A stretch of DNA of 64,000 nucleotides from Micromonospora sp. DSM 45708 (GCF_039566955.1 NZ_CP154796.1:6076001-6140000); one strand, 5' to 3'; shown: positions 1 to 8,902, counted from the first letter of the stretch. Made by a program: numbers and translations. Notes: generated by a model from the sequence alone, not told the origin.

Positions 1-677
1 GGCTGACCTATCTGGTGGACGACGTGGCCCGCAAGCACGGCGGGCTGCGGGTCGGCTCGGCCGGTGGCTACGTGCGCAGCGACGACGAGGCGCTGCTCAC
101 CGAGGTGCAGGCGGACCGGCGGCTGGAGGCGCTGGCGTTCCGCCGGCTGGCCCCGACCGTGCTGGTCACCCCGTACCAGGTGAACCGGATGCTGCTCGCG
201 CTGCGCGACGCGGGATACGCGCCGGTGCCCGAGGACGCCAGCGGCGCGACGGTGCTGTCCCGGCCGAAGAACCGGCGGGCGCCGGCCCGGACGCCACTCG
301 CCGGCCGGGCCGTGGACCCGCTGGCCACCCCGAAGCTGCCGATGCCCCGCCTGCTGGGCGTGGTGGAGCAGATCCGCCGGGGCGAGGCGGCGGCCCGGGC
401 GGCGCGGCGGGCCCCGGCGGTGGTCCGCGGCGGACCGGCGGCCAGCGGCCCCACTCCGGTGCCCGGGCACGGCGACGCGCTGGCCGTGCTCCAGCAGGCG
501 GTACGGGACAAGGCGCTGGTCTGGGTGGGTTACGTCGACGCGCACGGGGCGACCGCGTCCCGGCTGGTCCGGCCGGTCTCGATCGGCGCCGGCTACCTGC
601 GCGCCGAGGACGAGCGCACCGAGATACTGCACACGTTCGCGCTGCACCGGATCACGGCCGCCGTGCTGGAGGAGTGA
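1..677 (+). CDS. Helicase-associated domain protein, C-terminal part (5' end outside window)
   Basis: The reading frame is open from the window edge (first full codon at base 3) to a TGA at 675-677, so only the C-terminal ~225 residues are visible. The opening LTYLVDDVARKHG and the C-terminal WYL-like stretch (VRPVSIGAGYLRAEDE) match the actinobacterial helicase-associated proteins encoded just before XPB-type helicases. An Ala/Arg/Pro-rich linker lies in the middle. The XPB-type helicase at 2087 supports the assignment. The molecular role is not established; a DNA-binding or helicase-partner function is inferred. Confidence 0.8.
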   Translation, partial: LTYLVDDVARKHGGLRVGSAGGYVRSDDEALLTEVQADRRLEALAFRRLAPTVLVTPYQVNRMLLALRDAGYAPVPEDASGATVLSRPKNRRAPARTPLAGRAVDPLATPKLPMPRLLGVVEQIRRGEAAARAARRAPAVVRGGPAASGPTPVPGHGDALAVLQQAVRDKALVWVGYVDAHGATASRLVRPVSIGAGYLRAEDERTEILHTFALHRITAAVLEE

Positions 678-678
678 G

Positions 679-912
679 TCACTCCCCGTTGCGGCGCAAC
701 GTGCCGATCACCGAGATCGCCAGCAGCAGCGCGAACGCCGCGCCGGCCGACTCGCCGAACGAGTCGACGAAGCCCTGCCGCTGCACCAGCAGCCCGAACA
801 GGAACCAACCGAACACGCCCGCGGCGGCGGTCGCGTAACCGACCATCACCGCGGTGGAGACCTGCTGTGGCGTCCGCTCGCCCTCGGGAAGCACGTCCTG
901 ATCGACGGTCAT
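679..912 (-). CDS. Small membrane protein, hypothetical
   Basis: A 77-aa protein with an ATG start at 912. Its stop directly abuts the convergent helicase-associated gene, with one base between them. Two hydrophobic segments (about residues 22-44 and 52-70) are separated by a short polar loop (QRQGFVDSFGE), and the protein ends RRNGE, consistent with a two-helix inner-membrane protein. A Gly/Ala-rich first helix and a charged N-terminus are visible. I recognise no family beyond uncharacterised actinobacterial small membrane proteins. Confidence 0.7.
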   Translation of the reverse strand: MTVDQDVLPEGERTPQQVSTAVMVGYATAAAGVFGWFLFGLLVQRQGFVDSFGESAGAAFALLLAISVIGTLRRNGE

Positions 913-1038
913 GCCAGTCCCTCCCCGCCCCGTGGTGGACCCGGCTTCCAGAGTGGCACCGACCGAACGGCGCGGACAGGGGTTAAAACCCTGATCCGGA
1001 CGGTCCGGTCACGGGTACGGGCGGGACCGCGGTCGGGC

Positions 1039-1914
1039 TCAGGTGCCGGGACGGCGGCCGATCACCACCACGCGGGTGCCGATCGAGCCCAGCTCCCAGA
1101 GGCGGACCGCGTCGCGGTGCAGCAGGTTGACGCAGCCGTGCGAGCCGATCGCGCCGTTGTGCAGGTAGGTGGTGGTCTCGTGGAAGCCGATCCCGCCGTT
1201 GAACTGCTGCCAGTACGGCAGCCACACCTCGTACGGGTTGGACCACTCGCGCAGGTTCCGACCGCCGACCGAGTAGGTGCCGGCCGGCGTGGCGTACCCG
1301 GACATGCCGGTGCGGGTGACGGTCGGGCCCAGCACCACCGTGCCGCCACGCATCGCCCACACGGTCTGCCGGGTCAGGTCGACGCAGAACGTGAGCCGGG
1401 CACCGGCCCGGCAGCGGGACACGTCGGTGTCGGCCAGCCGCTTCGCCACGTCGTACGTGGTGGGGCCGGCGCGACCGGAGGCCGGGCTGATGCCGTACCG
1501 GGTCTGGAACTTCTTGATCGCGACGCAGTCGGCGGCGGACTGCGCACCGTCCACGGTCAGCGTCCCGAAACCGCCCAGCCGGCTCAGGTAGCGCTCCACG
1601 GCCCGTTGGTGCTCGCCCTGCGGGCACCCGGCGGACCGGCTCGGCTTCGGCTTCGGCTTCGGGGAGGCGGTCGCCGACGGCGACCGGGCGGGTTTCGGCG
1701 TGGCCGTCCGGCTCGGCTGCGCCGACGGGGACGTGGCCGACCGTTCGGGCGTGGGCGGCGCGCTCGCCCCCGATGCTTGTTCCGTCAGCCCGACCGGCGC
1801 GGGGGTGGTGGTCCCGGCGCCCTCCGTCTGCGGATCGAGCGCGCACGCGCCGACGCCGACCAGCACGACCACCGCCAGGCCGACGACCCGGGCGAGAAAC
1901 CGGACACGCTGCAT
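1039..1914 (-). CDS. L,D-transpeptidase lipoprotein with peptidoglycan-binding domain
   Basis: A 291-aa secreted enzyme expected to form 3-3 cross-links in peptidoglycan or attach proteins to it. The N-terminus is a signal peptide ending in lipobox VGAC. A Ser/Thr/Pro/Lys-rich wall-spanning linker follows, then a peptidoglycan-binding-like domain (FQTRYGISP region), then the YkuD catalytic domain. The catalytic signature is GFHETTTYLH...SHGCVNL, with the catalytic Cys in SHGC. I chose ATG at 1914 because GGGAGGG lies just upstream and the signal peptide begins there; the frame stays open further upstream without signal-peptide character. It is divergent from the helicase gene. Confidence 0.93.
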   Translation of the reverse strand: MQRVRFLARVVGLAVVVLVGVGACALDPQTEGAGTTTPAPVGLTEQASGASAPPTPERSATSPSAQPSRTATPKPARSPSATASPKPKPKPSRSAGCPQGEHQRAVERYLSRLGGFGTLTVDGAQSAADCVAIKKFQTRYGISPASGRAGPTTYDVAKRLADTDVSRCRAGARLTFCVDLTRQTVWAMRGGTVVLGPTVTRTGMSGYATPAGTYSVGGRNLREWSNPYEVWLPYWQQFNGGIGFHETTTYLHNGAIGSHGCVNLLHRDAVRLWELGSIGTRVVVIGRRPGT

Positions 1915-2086
1915 GGGCCCTCCCTGGACAGTTGTCCCGCTTGCTAGACGTGTGAGAGGAGTATGACGTTGCCTGTCCAGCGGGACTTTTTTCCGACATT
2001 CCCCGGCGTGCAACACTGGATGGTCCGCCTCCGGCAGGTCAGCCGCCGTGCGGGGAGGTTTCCGGGCGAGTCGAGGAGGACGCGGC

Positions 2087-3766
2087 GTGAGCGGTGGACC
2101 ACTGATCGTGCAGTCGGACAAGACGCTGCTGCTGGAGATCGACCACCCGGACGCGCAGGCCTGCCGGATGGCCATCGCGCCCTTCGCCGAGTTGGAGCGC
2201 TCCCCCGAGCACGTGCACACCTACCGGCTGACCCCGCTGGGCCTGTGGAACGCGCGGGCGGCGGGCCACGACGCGGAGGGCGTGGTCGACTCCCTGATCA
2301 AGTATTCGCGCTACCCGGTGCCGCACGGGCTGCTGGTCGACGTGGCCGAGACGATGGACCGGTACGGCCGGCTCCAGCTCGCCAACGACCCGGTGCACGG
2401 GCTGGTGCTGCGCGCCCTGGACCGGTTGGTGCTGATCGAGGTGGCGAAGAGCAAGAAGCTCGCCGGCATGCTCGGCGCGAAGCTCGACGACGACACCATC
2501 GCGGTGCACCCGTCCGAGCGGGGCCGGCTCAAGCAGGCGCTGCTGAAGCTCGGCTGGCCGGCGGAGGACCTGGCCGGTTACGTGGACGGCGAGGCGCACC
2601 CGATCGAGCTGGCCGAGTCCGGCTCCGACGGCGGCCGGCCGTGGACGCTGCGGTCGTACCAGCGGGAGGCGGTGGAGGCGTTCTGGGCCGGCGGGTCGGG
2701 CGTGGTGGTGCTGCCCTGCGGCGCCGGCAAGACGCTGGTCGGGGCCGCGGCGATGGCGGAGGCGAAGGCGACCACGCTGATCCTGGTGACCAACACGGTG
2801 GCGGGCCGGCAGTGGAAGCGGGAGCTGATCGCCCGCACGTCGCTGACCGAGGAGGAGATCGGCGAGTACTCGGGCGAGCGCAAGGAGATCCGCCCGGTCA
2901 CCATCGCCACGTACCAGGTGCTCACCTCGCGGCGCGGCGGCGCGTTCACCCACCTGGACCTGTTCTCCGCCCGCGACTGGGGCCTGGTCGTCTACGACGA
3001 GGTGCACCTGCTGCCCGCGCCGATCTTCCGCTTCACGGCGGACCTCCAGGCCCGCCGCCGGCTGGGCCTCACCGCGACGCTGGTACGCGAGGACGGCCGG
3101 GAGGGCGACGTGTTCAGCCTGATCGGCCCGAAGCGGTACGACGCGCCGTGGAAGGACATCGAGCAGCAGGGCTGGATCGCGCCGGCGGAGTGCACCGAGG
3201 TACGGGTGACGCTCACCGACGCGGAGCGGATGGCGTACGCGACGGCGGAGGCGGAGGAGCGCTACCGGATGGCGGCGACCGCCCGCACCAAGCTGCCGGT
3301 GGTCCGCGCGCTGGTGGAGCGGCACCCGCAGGAGCAGGTGCTGGTGATCGGTGGTTTCCTCGACCAGTTGCACCAGCTCGGCGAGTACCTGGACGCGCCG
3401 ATCGTGCAGGGGTCCACCACGAACAAGGAGCGCGAGCGGCTGTTCGACGCGTTCCGCTCCGGTGAGGTCCGCACGCTGGTGATCTCGAAGGTGGGCAACT
3501 TCTCCATCGACCTGCCGGAGGCGGCGGTGGCGATCCAGGTGTCCGGCACGTTCGGGTCGCGGCAGGAGGAGGCGCAGCGGCTGGGCCGGGTGCTCCGCCC
3601 GAAGGCCGACGGCCGGCAGGCGCACTTCTACACGGTGGTCTCGCGGGACACCATCGACACCGAGTACGCCGCGCACCGGCAGCGGTTCCTCGCCGAACAG
3701 GGGTACGCGTACACGATCGTGGACGCCGACGACGTGCTCGGCCCGTCGCTGCCGTCGTTCGAGTAG
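2087..3766 (+). CDS. XPB/Ssl2-type DEAD/DEAH-box DNA helicase
   Basis: A 559-aa superfamily 2 helicase. The N-terminal ~190 residues are the XPB-type helicase-associated domain. Walker A is CGAGKT near residue 212 and Walker B is DEVH near 303. Later motifs include the SAT-like LTATL and a C-terminal RecA fold with QEEAQRLGRVLRPK (motif VI). Bacterial XPB homologues unwind 3'-5' and are linked to repair. GTG at 2087 is preferred over the open frame from 2048 because GAGGAGGA lies 6 nt upstream. It is the likely partner of the helicase-associated protein at the window start. Confidence 0.95.
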   Translation: MSGGPLIVQSDKTLLLEIDHPDAQACRMAIAPFAELERSPEHVHTYRLTPLGLWNARAAGHDAEGVVDSLIKYSRYPVPHGLLVDVAETMDRYGRLQLANDPVHGLVLRALDRLVLIEVAKSKKLAGMLGAKLDDDTIAVHPSERGRLKQALLKLGWPAEDLAGYVDGEAHPIELAESGSDGGRPWTLRSYQREAVEAFWAGGSGVVVLPCGAGKTLVGAAAMAEAKATTLILVTNTVAGRQWKRELIARTSLTEEEIGEYSGERKEIRPVTIATYQVLTSRRGGAFTHLDLFSARDWGLVVYDEVHLLPAPIFRFTADLQARRRLGLTATLVREDGREGDVFSLIGPKRYDAPWKDIEQQGWIAPAECTEVRVTLTDAERMAYATAEAEERYRMAATARTKLPVVRALVERHPQEQVLVIGGFLDQLHQLGEYLDAPIVQGSTTNKERERLFDAFRSGEVRTLVISKVGNFSIDLPEAAVAIQVSGTFGSRQEEAQRLGRVLRPKADGRQAHFYTVVSRDTIDTEYAAHRQRFLAEQGYAYTIVDADDVLGPSLPSFE

Positions 3767-3843
3767 GCGGACCGGGTTCCGCCCGACTGTCGGTCCACAG
3801 TGGCACAATCGTGGCCGTCACTGGAACACCGGAAGGGACCCGA

Positions 3844-4137
3844 GTGAAACGCCGTATTCTCTCCGCACTGACGGTCGCCACCGTCGGCCTCGCCGGCGCG
3901 GCCGTGGCGCCCACGCCTGCCTCGGCGAGCGACGCGCCCGGCTTCGTCTGCAACCTCACGCAGAACACCTGGCTGCGGGCCGCACCGCACGGCATGGTGC
4001 TGCGCACCCTGACCGCCGGGCGTGGCTTCCGGGCGCACGGGGGCTGGGCCGAGGACGACGACGCCTGGGTGTACGGCCACGGCGCCGAGGACCCGTCGCT
4101 GGACGGCTGGGTGCCGCTGGGCAACACCACCTGCTGA
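3844..4137 (+). CDS. Small secreted SH3-like protein
   Basis: A 97-aa exported protein. GTG at 3844 follows GGAAGGGA. A KRR-positive N-terminus, hydrophobic core and ASASD cleavage region form a Sec signal peptide of ~30 residues. The mature ~67 residues carry two Cys (FVCNLT near its start, C-terminal TTC) that could form a disulfide. The pattern WLRAAPHGMVLRTL...GWVPLGNTTC resembles bacterial SH3-type repeats of secreted actinobacterial proteins. Its target is unknown; cell-wall association is inferred. A strong hairpin follows the stop. Confidence 0.8.
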   Translation: MKRRILSALTVATVGLAGAAVAPTPASASDAPGFVCNLTQNTWLRAAPHGMVLRTLTAGRGFRAHGGWAEDDDAWVYGHGAEDPSLDGWVPLGNTTC

Positions 4138-4160
4138 TTCGGGCTGCTGATTCGGGCAGC

Positions 4161-4198
4161 GGAGGGGACGGCCGAGGTGCGAGGCGGCCGTCCCCTCC
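4161..4198. terminator. Bidirectional hairpin between convergent genes
   Basis: A perfect 13-bp stem (4161-4173 with 4186-4198) and a 12-nt loop sit between the SH3-like gene (+) and the metalloprotease gene (-). There is no T-run, as is common for actinobacterial terminators. Confidence 0.75.
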
Positions 4199-4204
4199 GA
4201 CGCG

Positions 4205-5155
4205 TCAGCCCTGGCCGCCGGCGCGGAACGCGACCCAGGCGTCGCTCATCCGGTCGGCCTGGCCGGGGGTGAACATGTTCATGCAGGAGTCCTGCGTGTA
4301 GTCCATGAAGTTGTGGATCGGGTCGAGGCCGGGCGCGGTGCAGGTGTCCGCGCCGACCGGGCAGTTGAACTGCGGCGCCGCCTCACGAGGCGTGTCGGCG
4401 ACGAAGTCGCCGGAGGCGGAGCAGCCGTGCGCGAACGTGTGCTCCAGCATCAGCCAGTGCCCCACCTCGTGGGTGAGCGTGTCGCCGAGCGCGTACTTGC
4501 CGGCCGTGCCGCCCGGCATCGACTCGTCGAGCATCACCACGCCGTCGATGTAGTCGCGGCCGTTGTTGTAGCCCTTCGGGAAGTACGCCCAGCCGAGCAG
4601 CCCGCCGCCGATGTTCGCCGCGTAGACGTTGAGCGTGCGGGAGTCGCCGGTGTAGAGCGCCTTCTTCATGTCCCGCTCGTTCTTGCCCGGCACCACCGTG
4701 TACCAGGCGCTGTTCACGGTCCAGGTGGTGTCGACGAGCGAGAACCGGAACGGCGTGTCCGAGGCGTCGGCGGCGGTGCGACCCGCGTACGAGTCGTTGA
4801 GCACGGTCATCTGCGCCGCGATCAGCGTGTTCCACCGGGCCTTCTCGGCCGCGCTCAGCTCGTGGTCGGAAACCATGTGGAAGATCGTCGGCACGGTGAC
4901 GCTGCCGTTGGCCAGGCGCGGCACGTCCTTGATCACGCCGTACGCGTTGGCCTCGTTCTTCGAGTAGAGCTCCGGCTCCTGGGCGGTGGCGCCCTCGCGG
5001 ACCCGGGCGGCGCTGTGCGGGTCGGCGCCCGGCTGGCAGGCGGCGACCTGGGCGGAGGCGGTCACGGGTGCGGCCGTGGCGTGCGCTCCGCCGGTCAGGA
5101 ACGTGGCGGCGGCCGTGGCGAGCACCGCCAGGTGGATGGTCGGTTTCCTGTGCAT
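4205..5155 (-). CDS. Secreted zinc metalloprotease, M43 (pappalysin-like) family
   Basis: A 316-aa extracellular protease. It has a Sec signal peptide (MHRKPTIHLAVLATAAATFL, ending near ATAAPV) and a short pro-region. The metzincin zinc motif HEVGHWLMLEH (HExxHxxxxxH) lies near residue 228. The Met-turn region NFMDYTQDSCMNMFTP and paired Cys residues are typical of M43 enzymes. ATG at 5155 is chosen because AAAGGTG precedes it and the signal peptide begins there, although the frame extends to 5188. It stands alone between a terminator and the restriction module. Confidence 0.93.
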   Translation of the reverse strand: MHRKPTIHLAVLATAAATFLTGGAHATAAPVTASAQVAACQPGADPHSAARVREGATAQEPELYSKNEANAYGVIKDVPRLANGSVTVPTIFHMVSDHELSAAEKARWNTLIAAQMTVLNDSYAGRTAADASDTPFRFSLVDTTWTVNSAWYTVVPGKNERDMKKALYTGDSRTLNVYAANIGGGLLGWAYFPKGYNNGRDYIDGVVMLDESMPGGTAGKYALGDTLTHEVGHWLMLEHTFAHGCSASGDFVADTPREAAPQFNCPVGADTCTAPGLDPIHNFMDYTQDSCMNMFTPGQADRMSDAWVAFRAGGQG

Positions 5156-5386
5156 CGCTGCACCTTTCGAGAGGCATGAAAGGAACACGGAACCGACGCG
5201 GGGTTGTCAAAGCTGCGGGTCGATGACGTCGTCGTTCCGACATAAGACCACGTCAGCGGCGTCCGCAACAGTCCCCGACCGCCCGGCGCGGCACCGCTTC
5301 CCGGCCCCTTCTCTGACCGACGCGGAGGTTGAACTTGCCCGAGTAGGTGCGACGGGAACTCGGCGCAGGTGGCGACGAACCTCGGT

Positions 5387-6106
5387 TCAATTCTGCCTGG
5401 GGTGACGGAGGCCGACCTCCTCGGTCCGCGCCATGATGGCGCTCACGAGGGCGGCGAAGCCGATCTCCGGGTCGGGTTGCCGGATGTGGGCATCGGCTTC
5501 TCGGGCGGAGGTGAGGAGACAGGTGGCGTCGTAAAGGCCGGCGCTGCGCAGCCGCTTGCACAGAATCACGTAGCGATCGACATACGAGGTCTCGGCGAAG
5601 GACGGGTCGACCGGGAAGGTGCCGCTCCGAGGCCTACCCGGACGGATGGAGGCCGGCGCCTCCTCTACGAGCAGCAGATAACCGAGCCATGGCCTGAGTC
5701 GGCCGAGTAGGCCGTGGTCATAGGCATGCCGCAGGTCGACTGCGCTGCCGATCGCTTCCTCGTTCCGGTTGTTGAAGTTGTTGCCGAACGATGGGCCAGC
5801 GTGCGACTTCAACTCGACGGCAGCGACCAGTTCGCCCTCGTGAAGCACCACCAAGTCCCACTTCTTGGTGGGTCGGAAGTAACCGGGTAGCTCAACACCG
5901 GACTTGGAGCGCACGGTGTCGGGCGGGAAGCCGGCATCACGGAACACCTGGGCGAGCAATTCCGTCAGCGCGTCGAGGTGGGCTCCGCCGGTGACCGCGC
6001 CACGTCCTCCGGTATCGGTCTTGCCGCCCAGCAGCTTTTTCGCGACCTGTGACTCGCGAACAGCCCAGGAGCTACGAACCGCCTCTTCCAACGAGTGCTG
6101 ATCCAC
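5387..6106 (-). CDS. Type II restriction endonuclease, PaeR7I/XhoI type
   Basis: A ~239-aa endonuclease of the PaeR7I family, expected to cut CTCGAG. Recognisable blocks are KSGVELPGYFRPTKKWDLVV followed by LVAAVELKSHAGPSFGNNFN, which form the metal-binding PD-(D/E)xK core (WDLV with VELK), and the RNEEAIGSAVDL segment. It follows the methylase on the same strand and overlaps its 3' end. GTG at 6106 has a GGGGGA element 8 nt upstream; an ATG at 6136 gives a 249-aa version closer to PaeR7I in length, so the start is uncertain. Codon use is less G+C-rich than in the flanks, suggesting acquisition. Specificity is inferred from family only. Confidence 0.92.
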   Translation of the reverse strand: MDQHSLEEAVRSSWAVRESQVAKKLLGGKTDTGGRGAVTGGAHLDALTELLAQVFRDAGFPPDTVRSKSGVELPGYFRPTKKWDLVVLHEGELVAAVELKSHAGPSFGNNFNNRNEEAIGSAVDLRHAYDHGLLGRLRPWLGYLLLVEEAPASIRPGRPRSGTFPVDPSFAETSYVDRYVILCKRLRSAGLYDATCLLTSAREADAHIRQPDPEIGFAALVSAIMARTEEVGLRHPRQN

Positions 6107-7802
6107 CGACCAGATCCCCCATCGCCTCGATCCCATACACACGTAGCGCAGCCTTCGTCGCCGCTTGCGGGTTCCGCTCATCGAAGGCCGCGGCTAGCGC
6201 AGCACGGTCGGCGGACGAGATGGCCTCGGGCCTGGGTACGCGGATTCGACGCAGATACTGAGCCTGGAATCGAAGGGTGCCGCCTCGCATCCTAACGGCA
6301 TAAGCCTCCACAAAGGCCTGTGCCACACCCGACAACAACAATCCGCCCAGTACCCGCAGATCCCAGGTGTCGGAGACGATGTAGTACAGGTTGTGGTGCG
6401 GGTAGAAGCCACCCTCATCCAGCACCGGATGGATCATGGTCTTCATGTCTGGTAGGAGCAGTTTCGGGCGATCAATCAGGGTGTGGTCCACCTTGTCGAT
6501 GGTCCGGTACCAGTGCGCCGGCCGCCTGCCCGCCACGTGCCGGCCCTTGAGGGCCGCCGCGTGCCGCTGGTAGTACTCCCGCAGGCGCGGCAGCGCAGCC
6601 AAGTCGACGAGGGCACCTTCCACGTCCCAAGGATTGACGAGGTAGTGACCTGACCAGGAAAAAGTCCCCGAAGTGGTGTCCTTGACCATTGACAGCGGCA
6701 GCAGTCGCCGTGGCTCGACGTCGGCATGCGTGGTGACAAAAACCTTGTCAGCGCCCGTTGCCACACCGATGCCGACCCGAGTTCCGGTGCTTTGATCCTC
6801 GAGTGGGGGAAAGCGGTCGTTCAATGTCTCGATCAGCGCGAGCCTCGATGGTGAGCCAGCCGGCCAGGAGTCGCCCCCGGTGAACCAGTGGGGCAACCGG
6901 GCCACCTCGAAACTGCCGTTCGCCGCTGCCCTCTGCTCTGCGGCGTGGATCAACTCCACCAGTTCTGGTGCGTCCTGCGGCCCGAAGCCTCGTCGCGTAT
7001 CCGCGACCACGGCTGCACCCTGCCGGGCTCGGCGCAGCACAGTGATGGCCGGGTACGCCGACACCTGCTCCTCGAAAGCGTCGACATCATGCATGCTGAT
7101 GGTGGCGTCGACGCTGTAACCCTCGGCGACAAGCTCTCGCAACTGACGCCCGTACTGGTTGCGCATCCAACGGTCGGCACAGATGAATGCGAGGACTCCT
7201 CCCACACGCAGGGATCGCAGCGCGCGTTCGTAGAAGCCGACGTAGAGATCGGACCGACCCGTCATGGTGGGGCATGCCGCCCGGTAGGCCTGCATACGGT
7301 CCGGAGGCACATCCTCAAGACGGACGTAGGGTGGGTTACCTACGACGAAGTCCACCTCAGTCGGCAGATGCGGATCGAGCAGAAAGTCGCCTTGGCGCAC
7401 CCACGCCGTTGCCACCTCGCGTGCTTCGGGAAGCGACCAACCCTCGTCAACCAGCACGTTTCGGATGAGCGCCCTACTGTTAGCCGCGCTCGGGGCGAGC
7501 AGGTCGAAGGCACGCAGAGCTGACTTGGCGTCGAGGAGCGGTCGGTCGTGCTTGCGGCACGAGGCGCTGACGCGCGACGCCATCACAGCCAGGAAGGCAC
7601 CGCCGCCACACGCCGGCTCAACCGCCACCAGCTCAGCAAGATCACGATCGGCGGTGTACCCAGCAAGGTCGAGGATCAACTCGACGACCCAACGACGGGT
7701 GAACACCTCGCCGTGCTGAACCGACTCCGCAGGGATGGCCGTCAGCAACGGCAACGCCTCGCCTGACACAAGCTGCCGTGTCTGTGCTGCTCCCGCCTTC
7801 AC
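6072..7802 (-). CDS. Type II N6-adenine DNA methyltransferase, PaeR7I type
   Basis: A ~576-aa gamma-class adenine methyltransferase expected to protect the adenine of CTCGAG. Motif X/I region: GEVFTRRWVVELIL, then VEPACGGGAFLAV (AdoMet binding). Catalytic motif IV is NPPYVRLED. The C-terminal half (from about residue 330) is a target-recognition region with SWSGHYLVNP and PHHNLYYIVSD. The start is GTG at 7802 or an in-frame GTG at 7847; neither has a strong ribosome binding site. It lies between the GntR gene and the endonuclease, and its 3' end overlaps the endonuclease start. Confidence 0.94.
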   Translation of the reverse strand: MKAGAAQTRQLVSGEALPLLTAIPAESVQHGEVFTRRWVVELILDLAGYTADRDLAELVAVEPACGGGAFLAVMASRVSASCRKHDRPLLDAKSALRAFDLLAPSAANSRALIRNVLVDEGWSLPEAREVATAWVRQGDFLLDPHLPTEVDFVVGNPPYVRLEDVPPDRMQAYRAACPTMTGRSDLYVGFYERALRSLRVGGVLAFICADRWMRNQYGRQLRELVAEGYSVDATISMHDVDAFEEQVSAYPAITVLRRARQGAAVVADTRRGFGPQDAPELVELIHAAEQRAAANGSFEVARLPHWFTGGDSWPAGSPSRLALIETLNDRFPPLEDQSTGTRVGIGVATGADKVFVTTHADVEPRRLLPLSMVKDTTSGTFSWSGHYLVNPWDVEGALVDLAALPRLREYYQRHAAALKGRHVAGRRPAHWYRTIDKVDHTLIDRPKLLLPDMKTMIHPVLDEGGFYPHHNLYYIVSDTWDLRVLGGLLLSGVAQAFVEAYAVRMRGGTLRFQAQYLRRIRVPRPEAISSADRAALAAAFDERNPQAATKAALRVYGIEAMGDLVGGSALVGRGGS

Positions 7803-7884
7803 TCGACGAGCATAGGGCAGTGGAGTGCCCGCAACTCGGCCCCGCACGCCGTCAACGCCGATCCCATCGCGACCACCTCAGCCA

Positions 7885-8112
7885 TCAGTGCCGTGGGGAC
7901 TCGGCGACGAAGACGCCTCGGCCGGGGCGGCCCACCAGCACGCCCTGCTCCCGCAGCCGCGCCACGGCCCGGCTGATCGTCGACTGCGACACGTCGTAGT
8001 CATCGGCCAGCTTGCGCCCGGATGGAAGTTGAGAACCAGGCGGATAGGTGCCGTCCTTGATCTTCTTCGAAAGGTCGGCGAGCAGCTCATCCATCGTGGG
8101 CGGGATAGGCAC
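7885..8112 (-). CDS. Small GntR-type winged-helix regulator of the restriction module
   Basis: A 75-aa protein that is almost only a GntR winged helix: PTMDELLADLSKKIKDGTYP, PPGSQLPSGRKLADDYDVSQ, STISRAVARLREQGVL, GRPGRGVFV. No ligand-binding domain follows. It lies upstream of the methylase on the same strand, in the position that controller proteins often occupy in restriction-modification systems, so a role in timing methylase and endonuclease expression is inferred. GTG at 8112 is the start; an in-frame ATG six codons later is possible. Confidence 0.88.
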   Translation of the reverse strand: MPIPPTMDELLADLSKKIKDGTYPPGSQLPSGRKLADDYDVSQSTISRAVARLREQGVLVGRPGRGVFVAESPRH

Positions 8113-8221
8113 GTCGGGCCCCTTGCAGTCGGTTGGCCCGCCCAGTATCGATCAACGAACTCGACAGAGGCAACGCATGTAGCAGCGGTGAACCAGGTGG
8201 GTAAATGACTCAGCGACATGC

Positions 8222-8250
8222 TTGACATAGGTGACTCGGTGGCAATACCG
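8222..8250 (+). promoter_or_regulatory. Candidate promoter in the 248-bp gap 8113-8360
   Basis: TTGACA at 8222-8227 is a consensus -35, followed about 16-17 nt later by a weak -10 (AATACC/ATACCG). It could drive the DivIVA-like gene. The gap also holds several GGTGA-type half sites (8187-8237) that could bind the GntR protein. Nothing else is evident in the gap. Confidence 0.25.
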
Positions 8251-8360
8251 TCGCTCTCGGTGATGCGGGCTGTTGCGGTCGGTTGGCGCCTCTCGTACCG
8301 GTCTCGCATCGCCGTCGAGACCACGCGACCAAGCGACCCGCACCGAAGGGCGTTCACCTC

Positions 8361-8636
8361 GTGCGCAACCCGTTCCACCGGCCGACGCGCCGGCCCGACG
8401 AACCCCCGCCGCCGTACCGCTCCCCGCTGCGCCCGGCCCAGGTGCGGGAGCGCTGCTTCTCGGTCCGCCGGCACGGCCTCGACCCGGCCGAGATCCGCGC
8501 CTTCCTGCACCGCGTCGCCGACGAGCTGGCCGTCGCACAGAGCACGGTGGTCGCGCTGCGGGAGGAGAACGTCCGCGTCAAGAACGCGCTGCGCGCCTGG
8601 CAGAGCGCCCAGTCGGCACAGCACCGGTACCGATGA
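8361..8636 (+). CDS. Short DivIVA-domain protein
   Basis: A 91-aa protein starting with GTG at 8361 after GAAGGGC. A Pro/Arg-rich N-terminus leads into FSVRRHGLDPAEIRAFLHRV, the DivIVA N-terminal signature (F..RR.GxD..EVxxFL). A coiled coil follows (ADELAVAQSTVVALREEN). Full-length DivIVA/Wag31 is far longer, so this is one of the short actinobacterial DivIVA-domain proteins. It is translationally coupled to the next gene by an ATGA overlap. A polar or membrane-curvature role is inferred. Confidence 0.85.
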   Translation: MRNPFHRPTRRPDEPPPPYRSPLRPAQVRERCFSVRRHGLDPAEIRAFLHRVADELAVAQSTVVALREENVRVKNALRAWQSAQSAQHRYR

Positions 8637-8902
8637 CCGAGCGTTGGGTGATCCACCTGCCGGTGACCGCGCCGGACCTGCACCGGGCGCGCATCTTCGC
8701 CCGTACCGCCGCCCGGGTGCTGGCCCAGCTCAGCGCCCGGGTCGAGCCGGGCGGGGTGACCGTGTCGGCGGAGGACGCGCAGCGCGTACACCATTGGGTC
8801 TTCTGCGACCGGCCGCTGCCGGACGGCGGCGGGCGGTGTGTGCTACCGGCGGATCACGTCTCGGCGTGCGCCCGTCGCGCGCCCTGGCTCCGGCGGCGCT
8901 GA
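8633..8902 (+). CDS. Hypothetical protein coupled to the DivIVA-like gene
   Basis: An 89-aa protein whose ATG overlaps the DivIVA-like stop (ATGA at 8633-8636), implying coupled translation. It reads TERWVIHLPVTAPDLHRARI, has an amphipathic N-terminal helix, and then HHWVFCDRPLPDGGGRCVLP with two Cys and two His that might bind metal. I do not recognise the family. The tight coupling suggests it works with the DivIVA-domain protein. Confidence 0.75.
   Translation: MTERWVIHLPVTAPDLHRARIFARTAARVLAQLSARVEPGGVTVSAEDAQRVHHWVFCDRPLPDGGGRCVLPADHVSACARRAPWLRRR

Noticed and set aside
2039..3808. A ~589-codon minus-strand frame opposite the XPB-type helicase
   Set aside because: It follows the codon-bias shadow of the helicase and has no recognisable domain.
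8113..8360. A minus-strand coding gene in the gap before the DivIVA-like gene
   Set aside because: Frames there are short, lack ribosome binding sites and show no domain; a regulatory region is likelier.
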